In this document: piece by piece, positions 50,671-59,811 of the stretch
Position numbering within the stretch: position 1 is the stretch's first letter
Layout: each line of letters opens with the position of its first letter
DNA from: Macrostomum hystrix
Lineage: Eukaryota > Platyhelminthes > Macrostomidae
NCBI GenBank assembly: GCA_950097015.1
Contig: CATNEN010000038.1
Coordinates: 23,201,001 to 23,265,000, forward strand
DNA length: 64,000 nt
Direction: 5' to 3'
Made by a program: the position numbers and the translations under genes
The notes under the pieces: model-generated
Databases searched by the model: none
Seen by the model: only the letters and a program-made list of their open reading frames with translations
Told to the model about the DNA's origin: nothing

Positions 50671-50803
50671 GCTGCAGCAGCAGCAGCAGGGGTCACAATT
50701 TCAAATCTTTGCCGGAGGTGCAACAGCTCAGCCGATGTCTTATCAAACAGACAGCCGCGATGAGGTTGGCAAAGTGACCACAAAGCGTCAAAGGTTGAAT
50801 TGA
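41727..50803 (+). CDS. MEF2: MEF2 MADS-box transcription factor
   Basis: Three exons (41727-41780, 45877-46080, 50360-50803), all phase 0, give 233 residues. Residues 1-57 are the MADS box ([18 protein letters not shown], then [31 protein letters not shown]). Residues 58-86 are the MEF2 domain ([32 protein letters not shown]). The third exon matches the [14 protein letters not shown] region that follows in other MEF2 proteins, then has a 21-Gln tract, a His/Gln segment, and ends VTTKRQRLN, like the C-terminal KRxRL of vertebrate MEF2. The introns lie where animal MEF2 genes are usually split. MEF2 binds A/T-rich sites and drives muscle and neural genes. At 233 residues it is about half the usual length, so extra exons in the huge introns remain possible. 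Confidence 0.95.
41825..45360. repeat. Giant 22-bp minisatellite in MEF2 intron 1
   Basis: About 155 units of 22 bp, core CTCATCTCAAATCTACTGGC followed by GC or AC. From about 43860 on, a subset carries a 10-bp partial duplication (ATCTCAAATC) making 32-bp units, which become regular towards the right end. The plus strand has no stop codon in the array, producing a very long spurious ORF. Confidence 0.96.
45361..45862. repeat. 30-bp minisatellite, derived from the 22-bp array
   Basis: About sixteen units of 30 bp containing CTCTCAAATCTACTGGCATC and CCCCACCAT. It follows the 22-bp array directly and shares CTCAAATCTACTGGC with it. The array ends 14 bp before the MEF2 exon 2 acceptor TTTCAAAAG. 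Confidence 0.94.
46225..46322 (+). mobile_element. SINE-like family B fragment in MEF2 intron 2
   Basis: It matches the middle of family B (GAGGGCCAACCTCCAAGACA, CACTGTCTGACGATGAGAAA, GCAGATGTACACAC). The tRNA-like head and the 3' part are missing. Confidence 0.75.
46805..50246. repeat. Giant 19-bp minisatellite in MEF2 intron 2
   Basis: About 180 units of TATCTGTTCAGTGTGTAGC or TATCTGTTCAGTGTGTAGT, with TGTTG, TGTCG and AGTCTGTAG variants. Variant blocks recur in the same order (for example the region near 47940-48240 closely repeats at 48350-48640), which shows segmental duplication inside the array. It ends about 115 bp before the acceptor of MEF2 exon 3. Confidence 0.96.
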
Positions 50804-51486
50804 TTTGCCTAATCCTTTCTGAGAAATCAGTCTGAAAAAGAATATATTTTTAGTAACTAAAGCGGGGAATCCGTCTAACACTTTTTGTGATCACGTGACA
50901 GACGCCAGCCAATAATATTTCGAAGGTTGCTACAGAACTTTGACTAGTTTTCAAACGTTTTGTATTTTTAATTAAAGTTGTCCTTGAGATTATCGCGAAC
51001 AAATTGCTACTTTTGGGGGATTAAAAGTCCTAGAAAGTTTCTAATCTACTACAAACAATTGTGTAAATTTATATTGTACACGCATACAATTGCACTCCTA
51101 TATATATTTTTACAAATATCGTTTTTTGTCGAAATAATTAATTACCGCGCTTTTAAATTGATGCTCTTATCGATTAAACGATTTTAAAAGCAATGCGACA
51201 GTCGAAAAAATAGCTTATTAATCTCTTCATTCAAGAATATTGAAATATAATCAATTTTGATCTAATCAAGCCTAGTTTCCTCTAATATTAGCGCTATAAA
51301 AGTGCATGTATAATCGATGACCTCAACAGTTATGTACTAAGTGACAAAAGGCTTTCATTAAAATACAGTTTTATCGCTCTTTCTATGAGCCAACCCCAAA
51401 TTAGCTGCAAATACTTCGTCAATTATGAACTTTTGTTTAAAAAACTGCTTTTACGAATTGAAAATCTGTTTTTTGTATCAGTTGTA

Positions 51487-51492
51487 AATAAA
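51487..51492 (+). promoter_or_regulatory. Candidate polyadenylation signal of MEF2
   Basis: AATAAA about 685 bp after the MEF2 stop codon, in an AT-rich stretch without other genes. Confidence 0.5.
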
Positions 51493-51624
51493 AACTTTTA
51501 AAGCGATTATTCCAGGAAATATTTTTATCCAGTTTAACAAAAATGTTTTGGATTGTAACTGCACGTTAATCACGCATTTATTTTTTCCTAAGGATCTTTT
51601 TGTAATTTTTATGGTAATCATTTA

Positions 51625-51795
51625 AATAATAATAATAATAATATTACTATTATTATTACTATTATTATTATAATTATAATAATTCCCAACTATAATAAGT
51701 CTGGAATTTCCGATATAATAATTAGAATATAATATAATAATATAATAATTATAATTATTATATTAATAATATTAATAATAATAATAATAATAAGT
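51625..51795. repeat. AT-rich (AAT)n/(ATT)n microsatellite, partly palindromic
   Basis: Runs of AAT and ATT face each other (AATAATAATAAT then ATTATTATTATT), so the region can fold on itself. It directly precedes a SINE-like element. Confidence 0.85.
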
Positions 51796-51814
51796 CCACT
51801 TAATTCCCTAAAGC

Positions 51815-52131
51815 TTTAGTTCACCCTGCTGTACAATGGGTTGCTGCTGTGGTAAAAATTATGTTTGTTTGTCGCTGTCTCTTTGGGGACTCTTGAGGGC
51901 CAACCTCCAAGGCACAGCGAGAGTGTATACTGCCTGACGATGAGACAGTCAGGGCAGATCGATACACCCGTTTGCTTGCGTACGGCATCTGTGTGTGTGT
52001 GTGGGCTCACGAACCAGCGAAATTGGCAGAATTGCATCCTCGCTGCCTGCGGGTTTAGTGTCGCTAAAATGGTGTGCCATTTCCTGCAGCCCTCCTGCAA
52101 TTAGTTTAACTATTATTATTATTATTATTAT
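51815..52131 (+). mobile_element. SINE-like element, apparent family A/B mosaic
   Basis: The first part (TTTAGTTCACCCTGCTGTAC, AATGGG) resembles the family A body, whereas 51892-52112 is family B (GAGGGCCAACCTCCAAGGCA, CTGCCTGACGATGAGACAGT, ATGGTGTGCCATT, CCCTCCTGCAATTA). It ends in an ATT microsatellite tail. Either two elements inserted next to each other or this is a composite element. Confidence 0.65.
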
Positions 52132-52134
52132 TGT

Positions 52135-52475
52135 CACTGACTGTACTAATGGCTTAACTGTGCTGAAAGAATTTACCTTTTCATATGTTGATTCCGACTA
52201 ATTATTTATCGTAAACATTTTTTTTGCTGAAAAACCAACTTAAGTACTTGCTCTTCTGAGCGCTCAGCAATGCAAAAAAGCACACACCTTATCACTAAGC
52301 AACTGATTTCACTCACTGACAATCCTAGCTGATTAAACTGCTATGCAAGTACACAGCTACCTGGAGAGACTTCGAAGACCCTATAGACAGCATGCACTAT
52401 TTTGAGACAAAAACCTTTGAACTTATGGTTCCATTTTTTTAGTTTAAAATGCTGAATAAAAAGCGGTCTACCAAA
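52135..52475. other. Intergenic stretch, no gene seen
   Basis: No ORF or repeat that I can support, apart from the small dispersed-repeat fragment that follows it. Confidence 0.4.
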
Positions 52476-52477
52476 CT

Positions 52478-52543
52478 AACTCTCAAAGCCGTTCTTCGTC
52501 AGCATCGTTGAGATATTCTGCGATTTTCGTCAGCAGACTCTGA
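52478..52543 (-). repeat. Dispersed-repeat fragment, third copy
   Basis: On the minus strand it reads AAAATCGCAGAATATCTCAA then CGATGCTGACGAAGAACGGC, matching the start of the ORF-bearing repeat at 18.4 kb (frame TKIAEYLNDA). Its end abuts the target-site duplication of the SINE at 52.56-53.16 kb. Confidence 0.6.
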
Positions 52544-52558
52544 TGACAAGGACAACTA

Positions 52559-53157
52559 TCTATCTATTTCTCTATCTATTTGCAGGGGGGCCCGGGGCAC
52601 TTGTCGCACAAGCGACGGAGCGGCACGCCCCCAGACCGGCGAACTAGGCGCTTTTGCGCCCATCGCGCCGCCTCCCCTGAGCAGGCACCACACGCAGCAG
52701 CACAGACCAGCCGGGGAGGGCAGGAGGCACCTAGAATAGGCAGCAGTGTCCCCCACCCCAGCCCCACACGCACATAGCAGACCAAGCCGGGCCGGAAGGC
52801 TGATAAGAAATCAGTCCTCAGGGGGGGCCGGGTGATGAGTGTACACTTATCCAATCGCGCTGACGGAAGTCCAGAAAGCGCGCGGCGGTGAACACCCGCC
52901 CTCCAGCCACCCCCGCAAGGTCTCACGCCCCAGCGCCAACGCACACAACTCACACAACGCAGAACAGGCACACAGAAGGTAGGAGCGAAGCTATTATTTC
53001 AAGCTTTGATTGCACGAAATATGGTGCACCTCCGCCGGTCGCTACTGTCCGAACCCCCCAACAAGTCCCGAAATTAATCGTGACTTGAAGGGAGAATCGA
53101 ACTAGCGTCCTTTGGAGTGCGAGGCAGCGACGTTAGCCGCTGACCCACTCGCCCCCT
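52559..53157 (-). mobile_element. Long tRNA-derived SINE, family D, with perfect TSD
   Basis: The element is bounded by the 15-bp direct repeat TGACAAGGACAACTA at 52544-52558 and 53158-53172. On the minus strand it opens with a tRNA-like head (GGGGGCGAGTGGGTCAGCGG, a B box GTTCGATTCTCCC), has a GC-rich body of about 500 bp, and ends in an ATAG/GATA-type tail (plus-strand CTATCTATTTCTCTATCTAT). TSD, Pol III-like head and microsatellite tail together are the marks of a retroposed SINE. Its sharp composition change from the flanks and its intact TSD suggest a recent insertion. Confidence 0.85.
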
Positions 53158-53172
53158 TGACAAGGACAACTA

Positions 53173-53533
53173 ACATTGCTCTGAATAAACCTCTATGAGT
53201 AATTTATATTGGTTCAGTAACAAAAGTTAACAATTAAATCAATGAAATATAATCAGCAAAATTTGTGGGACAGCCAGTCAGCTTGGACTGGAATAATTGC
53301 GTTCTGAGTCTGTCGCTCGCTTCGTGCAAAAGCCCACAGGCTGAGAAATGAAGCAGCAAATTTGCCTACTAGAGTAGAAGCTATTGAGTGCGCTCAGATA
53401 ATAATACCGATAAGGCAAGAAGAGGCATTGAAAAGCTGGCTTCGCAAATCAGTTTGTGGTTTTGCTGTGTGAGTATTCTTTGCTCGCAAGAGAGAGGCAT
53501 AACAACAGAACGATTTGAGTCGATTTAGCAAGT
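53173..53533. other. Region upstream of ALDH2, no gene seen
   Basis: Presumed ALDH2 promoter and 5' UTR. An acceptor-like GATTTAG ends five bases before the ATG at 53534, so a 5' UTR intron or a trans-splice site is possible. Confidence 0.4.
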
Positions 53534-56500
53534 ATGCAGCACCTCGTGCGAGTCAGCAACCAACTGGCAAATCGTCAGTCCCTGACGCTGTCCTCTTCAA
53601 TCGTTCGGACATTGTCAGCCGGGGCAGCCGCACCGCAGGTGCCACAACCGGTGCGCAATCCTGAAGTGAAATTCAACAAGCTCTTCATCAACAACGAATG
53701 GGTTGACGCAGTATCAGGTAAGACCTTTGCGACAGTCAATCCCAGCACTGGCCAGGTGATCACGGAGGTGGCAGAAGGTGACAAGGCTGATGTTGATCGA
53801 GCTGTCAAGGCTGCTGGTGATGCGTTTCGCCTTGGCTCCGATTGGCGCCGAATGGACGCTTCGCAGCGGGGCGTCCTTCTCAACCGACTGGCTGACCTGA
53901 TGGAGCGCGACAAAGTCTACCTGGCTGTGAGTTGGCTCAGTTCAGTGGTGGCTGCAGCAATTTGAAATAGGAAAGTCCCAAATGTTTAACAAAACAAACC
54001 TATGGCTATAATATGTCATTAGCACTCGCATTGATAAGCTTTTTCAGCATCTCTCCCGTGTCTCATCTCTACCGTGTCTCATCTCTACCGTTTCTCATCT
54101 CTCCCGTGTCTCATCTCTCCCATGTCTCATCTCTCCCGTGTCTCATCTCTCCTGTGTCTCATCTCTCCCGTGTCTCATCTCTACCGTGTCTCATCTCTCC
54201 CATGTCTCATCTCTCCCGTGTCTCATCTCTCCCGTGTCTCATCTCTCCCGTGTCTCATCTCTCCCGTGTCTCATCTCTCCCGTGTCTCATCTCTCCCCGT
54301 GTCTCATCTCTACCGTTTCTCATCTCTCCCGTGTCTCATCTCTCCCGTGTCTCATCTCTCATCTTTCTCATCTCTCCGTGTCTCATCTCTCCCGTGTCTC
54401 ATCTCTCCCGTGTCTCATCTCTCCCGTGTCTCATCTCTCCCGTGTCTCATCTCTCCCGTGTCTCATCTCTCCCGTGTCTCATCTCTCCCGTGTCTCATCT
54501 CTCATCTTTCTCATCTCTCCCATGTCTCATCTCTCCCATGTCTCATCTCTCCCCTGTCTCATCTCTCCCCTGTCTCATCTCTCCCGTGTCTCAAAGCCCC
54601 TGTGTCTCATCTCTCCCGTGTCTCAACGCCCCTGTGTCTCATCTCTCCCGTGTCTCAACGCCCCTGTGTCTCATCTCTCCCGTGTCTCATCTCTCCCGTG
54701 TCTCATCTCTCCCGTGTCTCATCTCTCCCGTGTCTCAACGCCCCTGTGTCTCATCTCTCTAGTATCTAATCTCTCCCCTATTTAATCTCTCCAGTGTCAA
54801 CATTACTTACAAACGTAGTTAGTATTTAGCAAAATTTGCTCGATCCCTGAAGGTAGTGAATTAATTGAGGCAGACTCTAGATAAGCAGTGCGATAGCTAC
54901 CTAGATAGCTACCTGATAGTTGATTAATTCATAAAAAAGCAAGTGCTCTTTTACGAAAATAATGGTCCAACACAACACCCCTTGATCTGCCATTGACTCT
55001 GTACAAACAATAAACTTTTTGTAAATTACTATTAGCTACTAACATTATATGTGGGGGGGTCGGTGGCAGAGCGGTTATCGCGTTTGCCTCTCGCACCAAG
55101 GTCCCTATGTTCGATTCCACGGCGAGGCCACATTTATTTGGGCGCAGTCGCGGAGAGAAGGCCGCCCTTGAGGGCCAACCTCCAAGGCGCAGTGAAATGT
55201 ACACTGCCTGACGATGAGAAAGTCAGGGCAGATGTACACACCTGTGTGAGCGTATGCCTGCGTACAGTATCTGTGTGCGTGTCTGCTCAGGAGTCAGCGA
55301 AATGGGCAGAATTGCCTCCTCGCTGGCTGCGGGTCTAGTGTCACTAAATGATGTGCCATTGCCTGCTGCCCTCCTGCAATTATTATTATTATTAAAATTA
55401 TATCTTCCTTGAATTGTGTACTCATTTAAAAAAAATTCAGTCACTCGAGTCCCTGGACAATGGCAAGCCGTACACTAACTCCTTCCTTGGCGACGTTGAA
55501 ATGAGCATCAAGTGCTACCGGTGAGTAGCACCTATGTGGATTGGTAAATTAATTATAGAAATCGCTTGGCTGGAAATTGCACCTCGCCCGGATTTCGGGG
55601 GGGGGCACCACCTTAAATTTGAAGGGGTGCGCCACCTTAAATTTGAAGGGGTGCGCCACCTTAAATTTGAAGGGGTGCGCCACCTTAAATTTGAAGGGGT
55701 GCGCCACCTTAAATTTGAAGGGTTGCGCAAACTTAAATTTGGGGGAAAGGCAACATTTTTTAGGCCGTTCTGCGCCACATTGGATTCGGCGGCTGCACTA
55801 CCTTCTATTTTAAGGGGCAGGCTCAGCCCCTTGCCCCTCACCCATCTGGCTACGCCCTTGGTCCCAGTTCCTTCTTCCTTCATGCATCTAGTTTTTTTCG
55901 AATAATTTGCTGTCTTCATTGTCGTTATTAGCATACTAAATTCTCCAAAAAACCGCTCAGATACTACGCCGGTTGGGCCAACAAAAACCATGGCAAGACC
56001 ATTCCAATCGATGGCGACGTTTTCTGCTTCACCCGGCACGAACCAGTGGGCGTCTGCGGTCAAATCATTCCGTGGAATTTCCCATTGCTGATGCAGGCCT
56101 GGAAGCTCGGCCCCGCACTCAGCATGGGCAACACGGTGGTGATGAAGACTGCGGAGCAGACCCCGCTAACAGCCAACTACGTGGCGCAACTGATTAAGGA
56201 GGCCGGATTTCCGGCGGGAGTTGTGAACGTTATTTCCGGGTTCGGACCAACCGCTGGCGCCGCTCTAGCCAAGCACAATGATGTGGACAAGGTCAGAATC
56301 TACTGTACACGTAAGACATTAACAGTAGAAAGACCAAAGGGGGGAAATAGCGTGTTCATTCTAATGTTGAAGATTAATGTTGAAGAAGCTCAATTATGAC
56401 CAGCGCTTGCAAGCCTCAGTGGGACAACGGTCTAAGAGCATCCACGACCCCGTTAGTTTTACCCACAAGACATTTTAACCCAGCGGTTAGCGCACTGGAC

Positions 56501-58599
56501 CCCAATCTGAGAGGTCTGGTGTTCGAATCTCGAACCTGTTTATTGCCATGCGATTGGGACAACCTGGATCAGCTGGTTAAGGAGTGAATTCTGGATATTG
56601 AAATTAAGAAGATCAAAGTAGAGCCGTATCCTACACAGTTGCTCCGGATGTACAGCCATTGGTGCAGCCGTAGATATTCCGCGGCCAATCCAGTGTACAG
56701 CTGTTCAGGCCCAGCTGATGCTAATACTCATTTTACAGCTGGGAAAACTTCTCGCTAGGAAAGCTAACCACAGAGCTACCGAGCTCCCTCCTACACGTCT
56801 GACATTCAAACACGGTGAAAACATTGAGTTTCTGCACCCCTTCATGGCCTCCGACCTTCAGATCGCATTCACTGGCAGCACGGAGGTCGGCCGTCTGATT
56901 CCCCAGTACGCCGGCCAGAGCAATCTGAAGCGCGTCACCCTGGAACTCGGCGGCAAGAGTCCAAACGTGATCTTCGCCGACGCCGATCTAGAATACGCCG
57001 TTGAGAAGGCTCATTTTGCTCTGTTCTTCAACCAGGGCCAATGCTGCTGCGCCGGCACGCGAACCTTTGTCGAAGAGTCAGTCTACGACCGTTTCGTTGA
57101 GATGAGCGTTGAACGCGCCAAGAAGCGCACAGTCGGCGACCCGTTCGATCTAAACACTGAGCAGGGACCCCAGATCGACAGTGAGCAGATGAGCAAGATC
57201 CTGGAGCTCATTAAAAGCGGCAAGAGTCAGGGCGCCAAGCTGCTGACTGGCGGCAGCCGGCACGGTGACGCGGGCTTTTTCGTGCAGCCAACTGTGTTCG
57301 CGGATGTTACGGTGAGTCCGTTGCTGGAACTAAGCTATCTGATTTCCTGATTTCACATTTTCAGCAAAGAGTAAACTGAAGGGATTCCAGTGAGTGCGTC
57401 CATTCTTTCGTGACGACAGATTCTCGAGACTCAAGTAACACAAAACCCAGTGTTGGGTCAGATGTAAAGTCTTTCGCATAGCCGTAATTGTTACTCGCGA
57501 GCAACCTTTGCAAAGACGTTGAGTCACTCACTGTTTCATAGATTCGGAGCTGCCAAAACCGTGCAAATCTCAAATACCCACTTCCCTTCTCTTATTAAAG
57601 CAACGGGAAATTTATATACTAAGTACGAGCGTATGTAGGAACTTTTTAGGAACACTGAGGGCAGACGACATTGTACATCTAGTATTACCAGGCTGTGTTA
57701 AACTCTCATTGTGCCTTGGGGATTGGCCCTTAGATGCGTAAGTTGCTTGACAAGCGAACAAGCCTTCTCTCCGCGGCTGCGAGAATGAATGTGACTCCGC
57801 CGCGGATTCGAGCTTAGGGACCTCTTGCTCAAGCTTAGGGAGCGCGCTAATCGATCGTGTTTAATGCAGTTCATGCTCATTTTATTTTCTCATAGATCGA
57901 AAAATATGCACTCATTTTTTATTGCAGAAACGCTGCGGGCAATGGCACATCATTTGTTGACAATAGACCCGCAGCCAGCGAGGAGGCAATTCGGCCCATT
58001 TCGCTGACTCCTGAGCACATGGATTCCGTACACAGGCACTCGCTCACACAAGTGTGGACATCTGCCCTGACTTTCTCTCATTGTCAGGCAGTGTACACTT
58101 CACTTTGTGTTGGAGGTTGTGTTGGGGGCTGGGCGTAAATTGCACGACAATCCCCCAAATGAATGTGGCTTAGCCACGAAATCGAGCACAGAGACCTTTG
58201 TGCGAGAGGCAAACGCGTTAATCGATCGCATTTAATACCCTATCAGCGCTTTATTTTTTCATACAGGACGATATGCGCATCGCTCAAGAGGAGATCTTCG
58301 GCCCGGTGATGCAGATCCTGAAGTTCAGGTCCACCGAGGAACTGCTTCAGCGTGCCAACAAGACAATCTACGGCCTGGCTGCCGGTGTGTTTACCCGCGA
58401 CCTGGACAAGGCCATGCACGTCATGCAGGGCCTCCGAGCTGGCACTGTGTGGATCAATGAGTACGACCACTTCGACGCCGCGGCGCCGTTCGGTGGCTAC
58501 AAAATGTCCGGCAGCGGCCGGGAGCTGGGCGAGTACGGCTTGCAGGCCTACACAGAGGTGAAGACCGTCACAATGAAGGTGCCGCAGAAGAATAGCTAG
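53534..58599 (+). CDS. ALDH2: Mitochondrial aldehyde dehydrogenase (ALDH2 type)
   Basis: Five exons (53534-53926, 55441-55520, 55961-56291, 56862-57311, 58267-58599) join in phase to 528 residues, close to the 517 of human ALDH2. The first ~35 residues are rich in Arg, Ser and Ala without acids, as a mitochondrial presequence. Hallmarks: [17 protein letters not shown] (cofactor region), [16 protein letters not shown] with general base E296, [11 protein letters not shown] with nucleophile C330 (34 residues apart, as in human E268/C302), and [10 protein letters not shown]. The C-terminus has [19 protein letters not shown]. The enzyme oxidises aldehydes to acids with NAD+. The QCCCAG triple cysteine favours ALDH2 over ALDH1. 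Confidence 0.95.
54045..54790. repeat. 16-bp minisatellite in ALDH2 intron 1
   Basis: About 46 units of TCTCATCTCTCCCGTG, with CCCCTG, CCCATG and CTACCG variants, and a few TCAACGCCCCTGTG units near the right end. It is the same unit as the 40.4-kb array with a C to G change dominant here. Confidence 0.94.
54795..55050. other. ALDH2 intron 1, remainder, no further feature
   Basis: AT-rich intronic sequence between the minisatellite and the family B SINE. Nothing recognised. Confidence 0.4.
55051..55395 (+). mobile_element. SINE-like family B, most complete copy
   Basis: The head is tRNA-like: GTCGGTGGCAGAGCGGTTAT, CGCGTTTGCCTCTCGCACC and GTTCGATTCCACGGCGAGG. The body runs through GAGGGCCAACCTCCAAGGCG, CTGCCTGACGATGAGAAAGT, GCAGATGTACACACCTGTGT, GGAGTCAGCGAAATGGGCAG and CACTAAATGATGTGCCATT, ending CCCTCCTGCAA and an ATT tail. 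It lies in ALDH2 intron 1 and is the best reference for the other family B copies in the window. Confidence 0.85.
55595..55740. repeat. 24-bp minisatellite in ALDH2 intron 2
   Basis: Six units of 24 bp containing CACCTTAAATTTGAAGGGGT and GCGC. The 24-bp length keeps the plus-strand frame open, explaining the LKFEGVRH-type repeat ORF. Confidence 0.92.
56465..56560 (+). mobile_element. tRNA-like SINE head, family C, in ALDH2 intron 3
   Basis: CCCAGCGGTTAGCGCACTGG (A-box-like) and GGTCTGGTGTTCGAATCTCG (B box) have the spacing of a tRNA gene, but no complete acceptor-stem pairing is evident and the sequence runs on into non-tRNA DNA. A single copy was seen here, so the family assignment is tentative. 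Confidence 0.5.
57655..57858 (-). mobile_element. SINE-like family B, degraded reverse copy, ALDH2 intron 4
   Basis: In reverse it contains the tRNA-like head region (plus strand GAATGAATGTGACTCCGCCG, GGATTCGAGCTTAGGGACCT) and part of the body. It is followed by AATCGATCG, also present after the second reverse copy, which suggests a tandem duplication. Confidence 0.65.
57925..58228 (-). mobile_element. SINE-like family B, reverse copy, ALDH2 intron 4
   Basis: Nearly full length on the minus strand: plus-strand AATGGCACATCATTTGTTGA, CCGCAGCCAGCGAGGAGGCA, TTTCGCTGACTCCTGAGCAC, GTGGACATCTGCCCTGACTT and CGAGAGGCAAACGCGTTAAT are complements of the copy at 55.05 kb. It ends about 38 bp before the acceptor of the last ALDH2 exon. 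Confidence 0.8.
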
Positions 58600-58872
58600 A
58601 GGAATGCCCTAGTAGGCAGGTCACTGAATTTTATTATTCTCATGAATTCCCCGAGGTCACTAGTAGTGCCTTTTGATTTCATGATGAGAAACTTTTTTGT
58701 GTTGATCGTTCTGGTATGTGTAATAATAGACTGACTCCTTCAATATTAAACGATTCAATTAAAAACAAGCTACAGAATTGTAGTGTAGCAATATCTATAT
58801 CTAATCTATTTTTGTCTTATCACAAAAAGTATAAAATATGTGATTTCTCTTAAAAATATTCATGGATAGTGC

Positions 58873-58878
58873 TTTATT
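58873..58878 (-). promoter_or_regulatory. Polyadenylation signal of RING-finger gene
   Basis: TTTATT on the plus strand is AATAAA on the minus strand, 93 bp past the RING gene's stop codon. With the ALDH2 signal 6 bp away, the two 3' UTRs would overlap. Confidence 0.65.
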
Positions 58879-58884
58879 GTTTTC

Positions 58885-58890
58885 AATAAA
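58885..58890 (+). promoter_or_regulatory. Polyadenylation signal of ALDH2
   Basis: AATAAA 286 bp after the ALDH2 stop codon, next to the opposite-strand signal of the RING gene at 58873-58878. Confidence 0.65.
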
Positions 58891-58971
58891 AATGTATTAA
58901 TCCATTGTGTAGATTTGATAAGCAATGTTGAAAGAACATCTTGACAACAGTATTGTGCAGTTAGTTATCAT

Positions 58972-59811
58972 TTAAATCATAGATTCAAAGGTCATGTCAA
59001 GTATGCAAGTGTAAGTAGATGTACCAGCTAAGGTATGACTTTGAGTTGGCTTCGAGTCTTCAGCTGGAAGCTGAGGCTCCGGAATCAAGTCCACAGACAC
59101 AGCGGACTCCGGTGACACTGCGGAATCTGATACAGACACCGAGCTTTCGTCAGCTACAGCAGCGATCGACTGCCGTTGCGTCCGCGGCCGCGGCACCGGC
59201 TGCTGTCGCTTCCTAACAGGCTCTTGTGTCGTTTCTGTCTTCTGTACAAACGACTGATACCTTAGCATTGGGGGAGACGACTGATGCTCTTCCTGCGGCT
59301 TTTGAATCTGTTGCAGTCTCCTCTCATAGAGATCGGACAGCTGTTCCGCCTCGCTGAGTCGCAGGGAGAGCTCTTTCTGATCGCGCAGAGATTCGCGCAA
59401 GCGAGTGCGCGTTTGCGTCAACTCGCGCTGATGCTCGACGAGATCTTGAAGCAATGCTTCGGCGTAAGACTCGGACTCCTTGCGTTTAGTCCTCAGTTCG
59501 GCGATGTGCTCAACTGCCTGCCTAGTGGCCTCCTTAGCCTCCTCTTTCTCTCGCCGAGCTCTGTCAAGCTGCTGCTGAATATAGGCCAGTTCGTCGCTCT
59601 CTGTACAGTCCGTGGCTGCGAAGTAGACTTTGGAAAGGTCGGTAGCCAGATTTCTCATTGGGGCACGGCATTGGGCGCACGTGGACTGCTGCTCCAGCCA
59701 GGGCAGCACGCAGTCCTGATGGAACACGTGACCGCAGCTCAAGGCCACACACTCTTTGGTCGCGCCGGATTCGTCTAATCGGCACCAACAGATCGGACAG
59801 ATTAGCGGCAT
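58972..59811 (-). CDS. RING-H2 E3 ubiquitin ligase with coiled coil (TRAIP-like)
   Basis: A single-exon 279-residue ORF. Residues 5-48 form a C3H2C3 RING (C5, C8, C26, H28, H31, C34, C45, C48: CPIC, CGHVFHQDC, CAQC), which binds two zinc ions and recruits an E2. LSKVYF after the RING resembles the segment after the TRAIP RING. Residues about 75-170 are a charged heptad-rich coiled coil (QQQLDRARREKEEAKEATRQ and on). The rest is Ser/Pro/Gln-rich and probably disordered. TRAIP-type ligases act in replication-stress responses, but the C-terminal PCNA-binding motif of TRAIP is not visible and the protein is shorter than human TRAIP (469 residues), so another RING-coiled-coil ligase is possible. 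A possible acceptor (GGCAG) lies 15 bases before the ATG. Confidence 0.8.
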   Translation of the reverse strand: MPLICPICWCRLDESGATKECVALSCGHVFHQDCVLPWLEQQSTCAQCRAPMRNLATDLSKVYFAATDCTESDELAYIQQQLDRARREKEEAKEATRQAVEHIAELRTKRKESESYAEALLQDLVEHQRELTQTRTRLRESLRDQKELSLRLSEAEQLSDLYERRLQQIQKPQEEHQSSPPMLRYQSFVQKTETTQEPVRKRQQPVPRPRTQRQSIAAVADESSVSVSDSAVSPESAVSVDLIPEPQLPAEDSKPTQSHTLAGTSTYTCILDMTFESMI

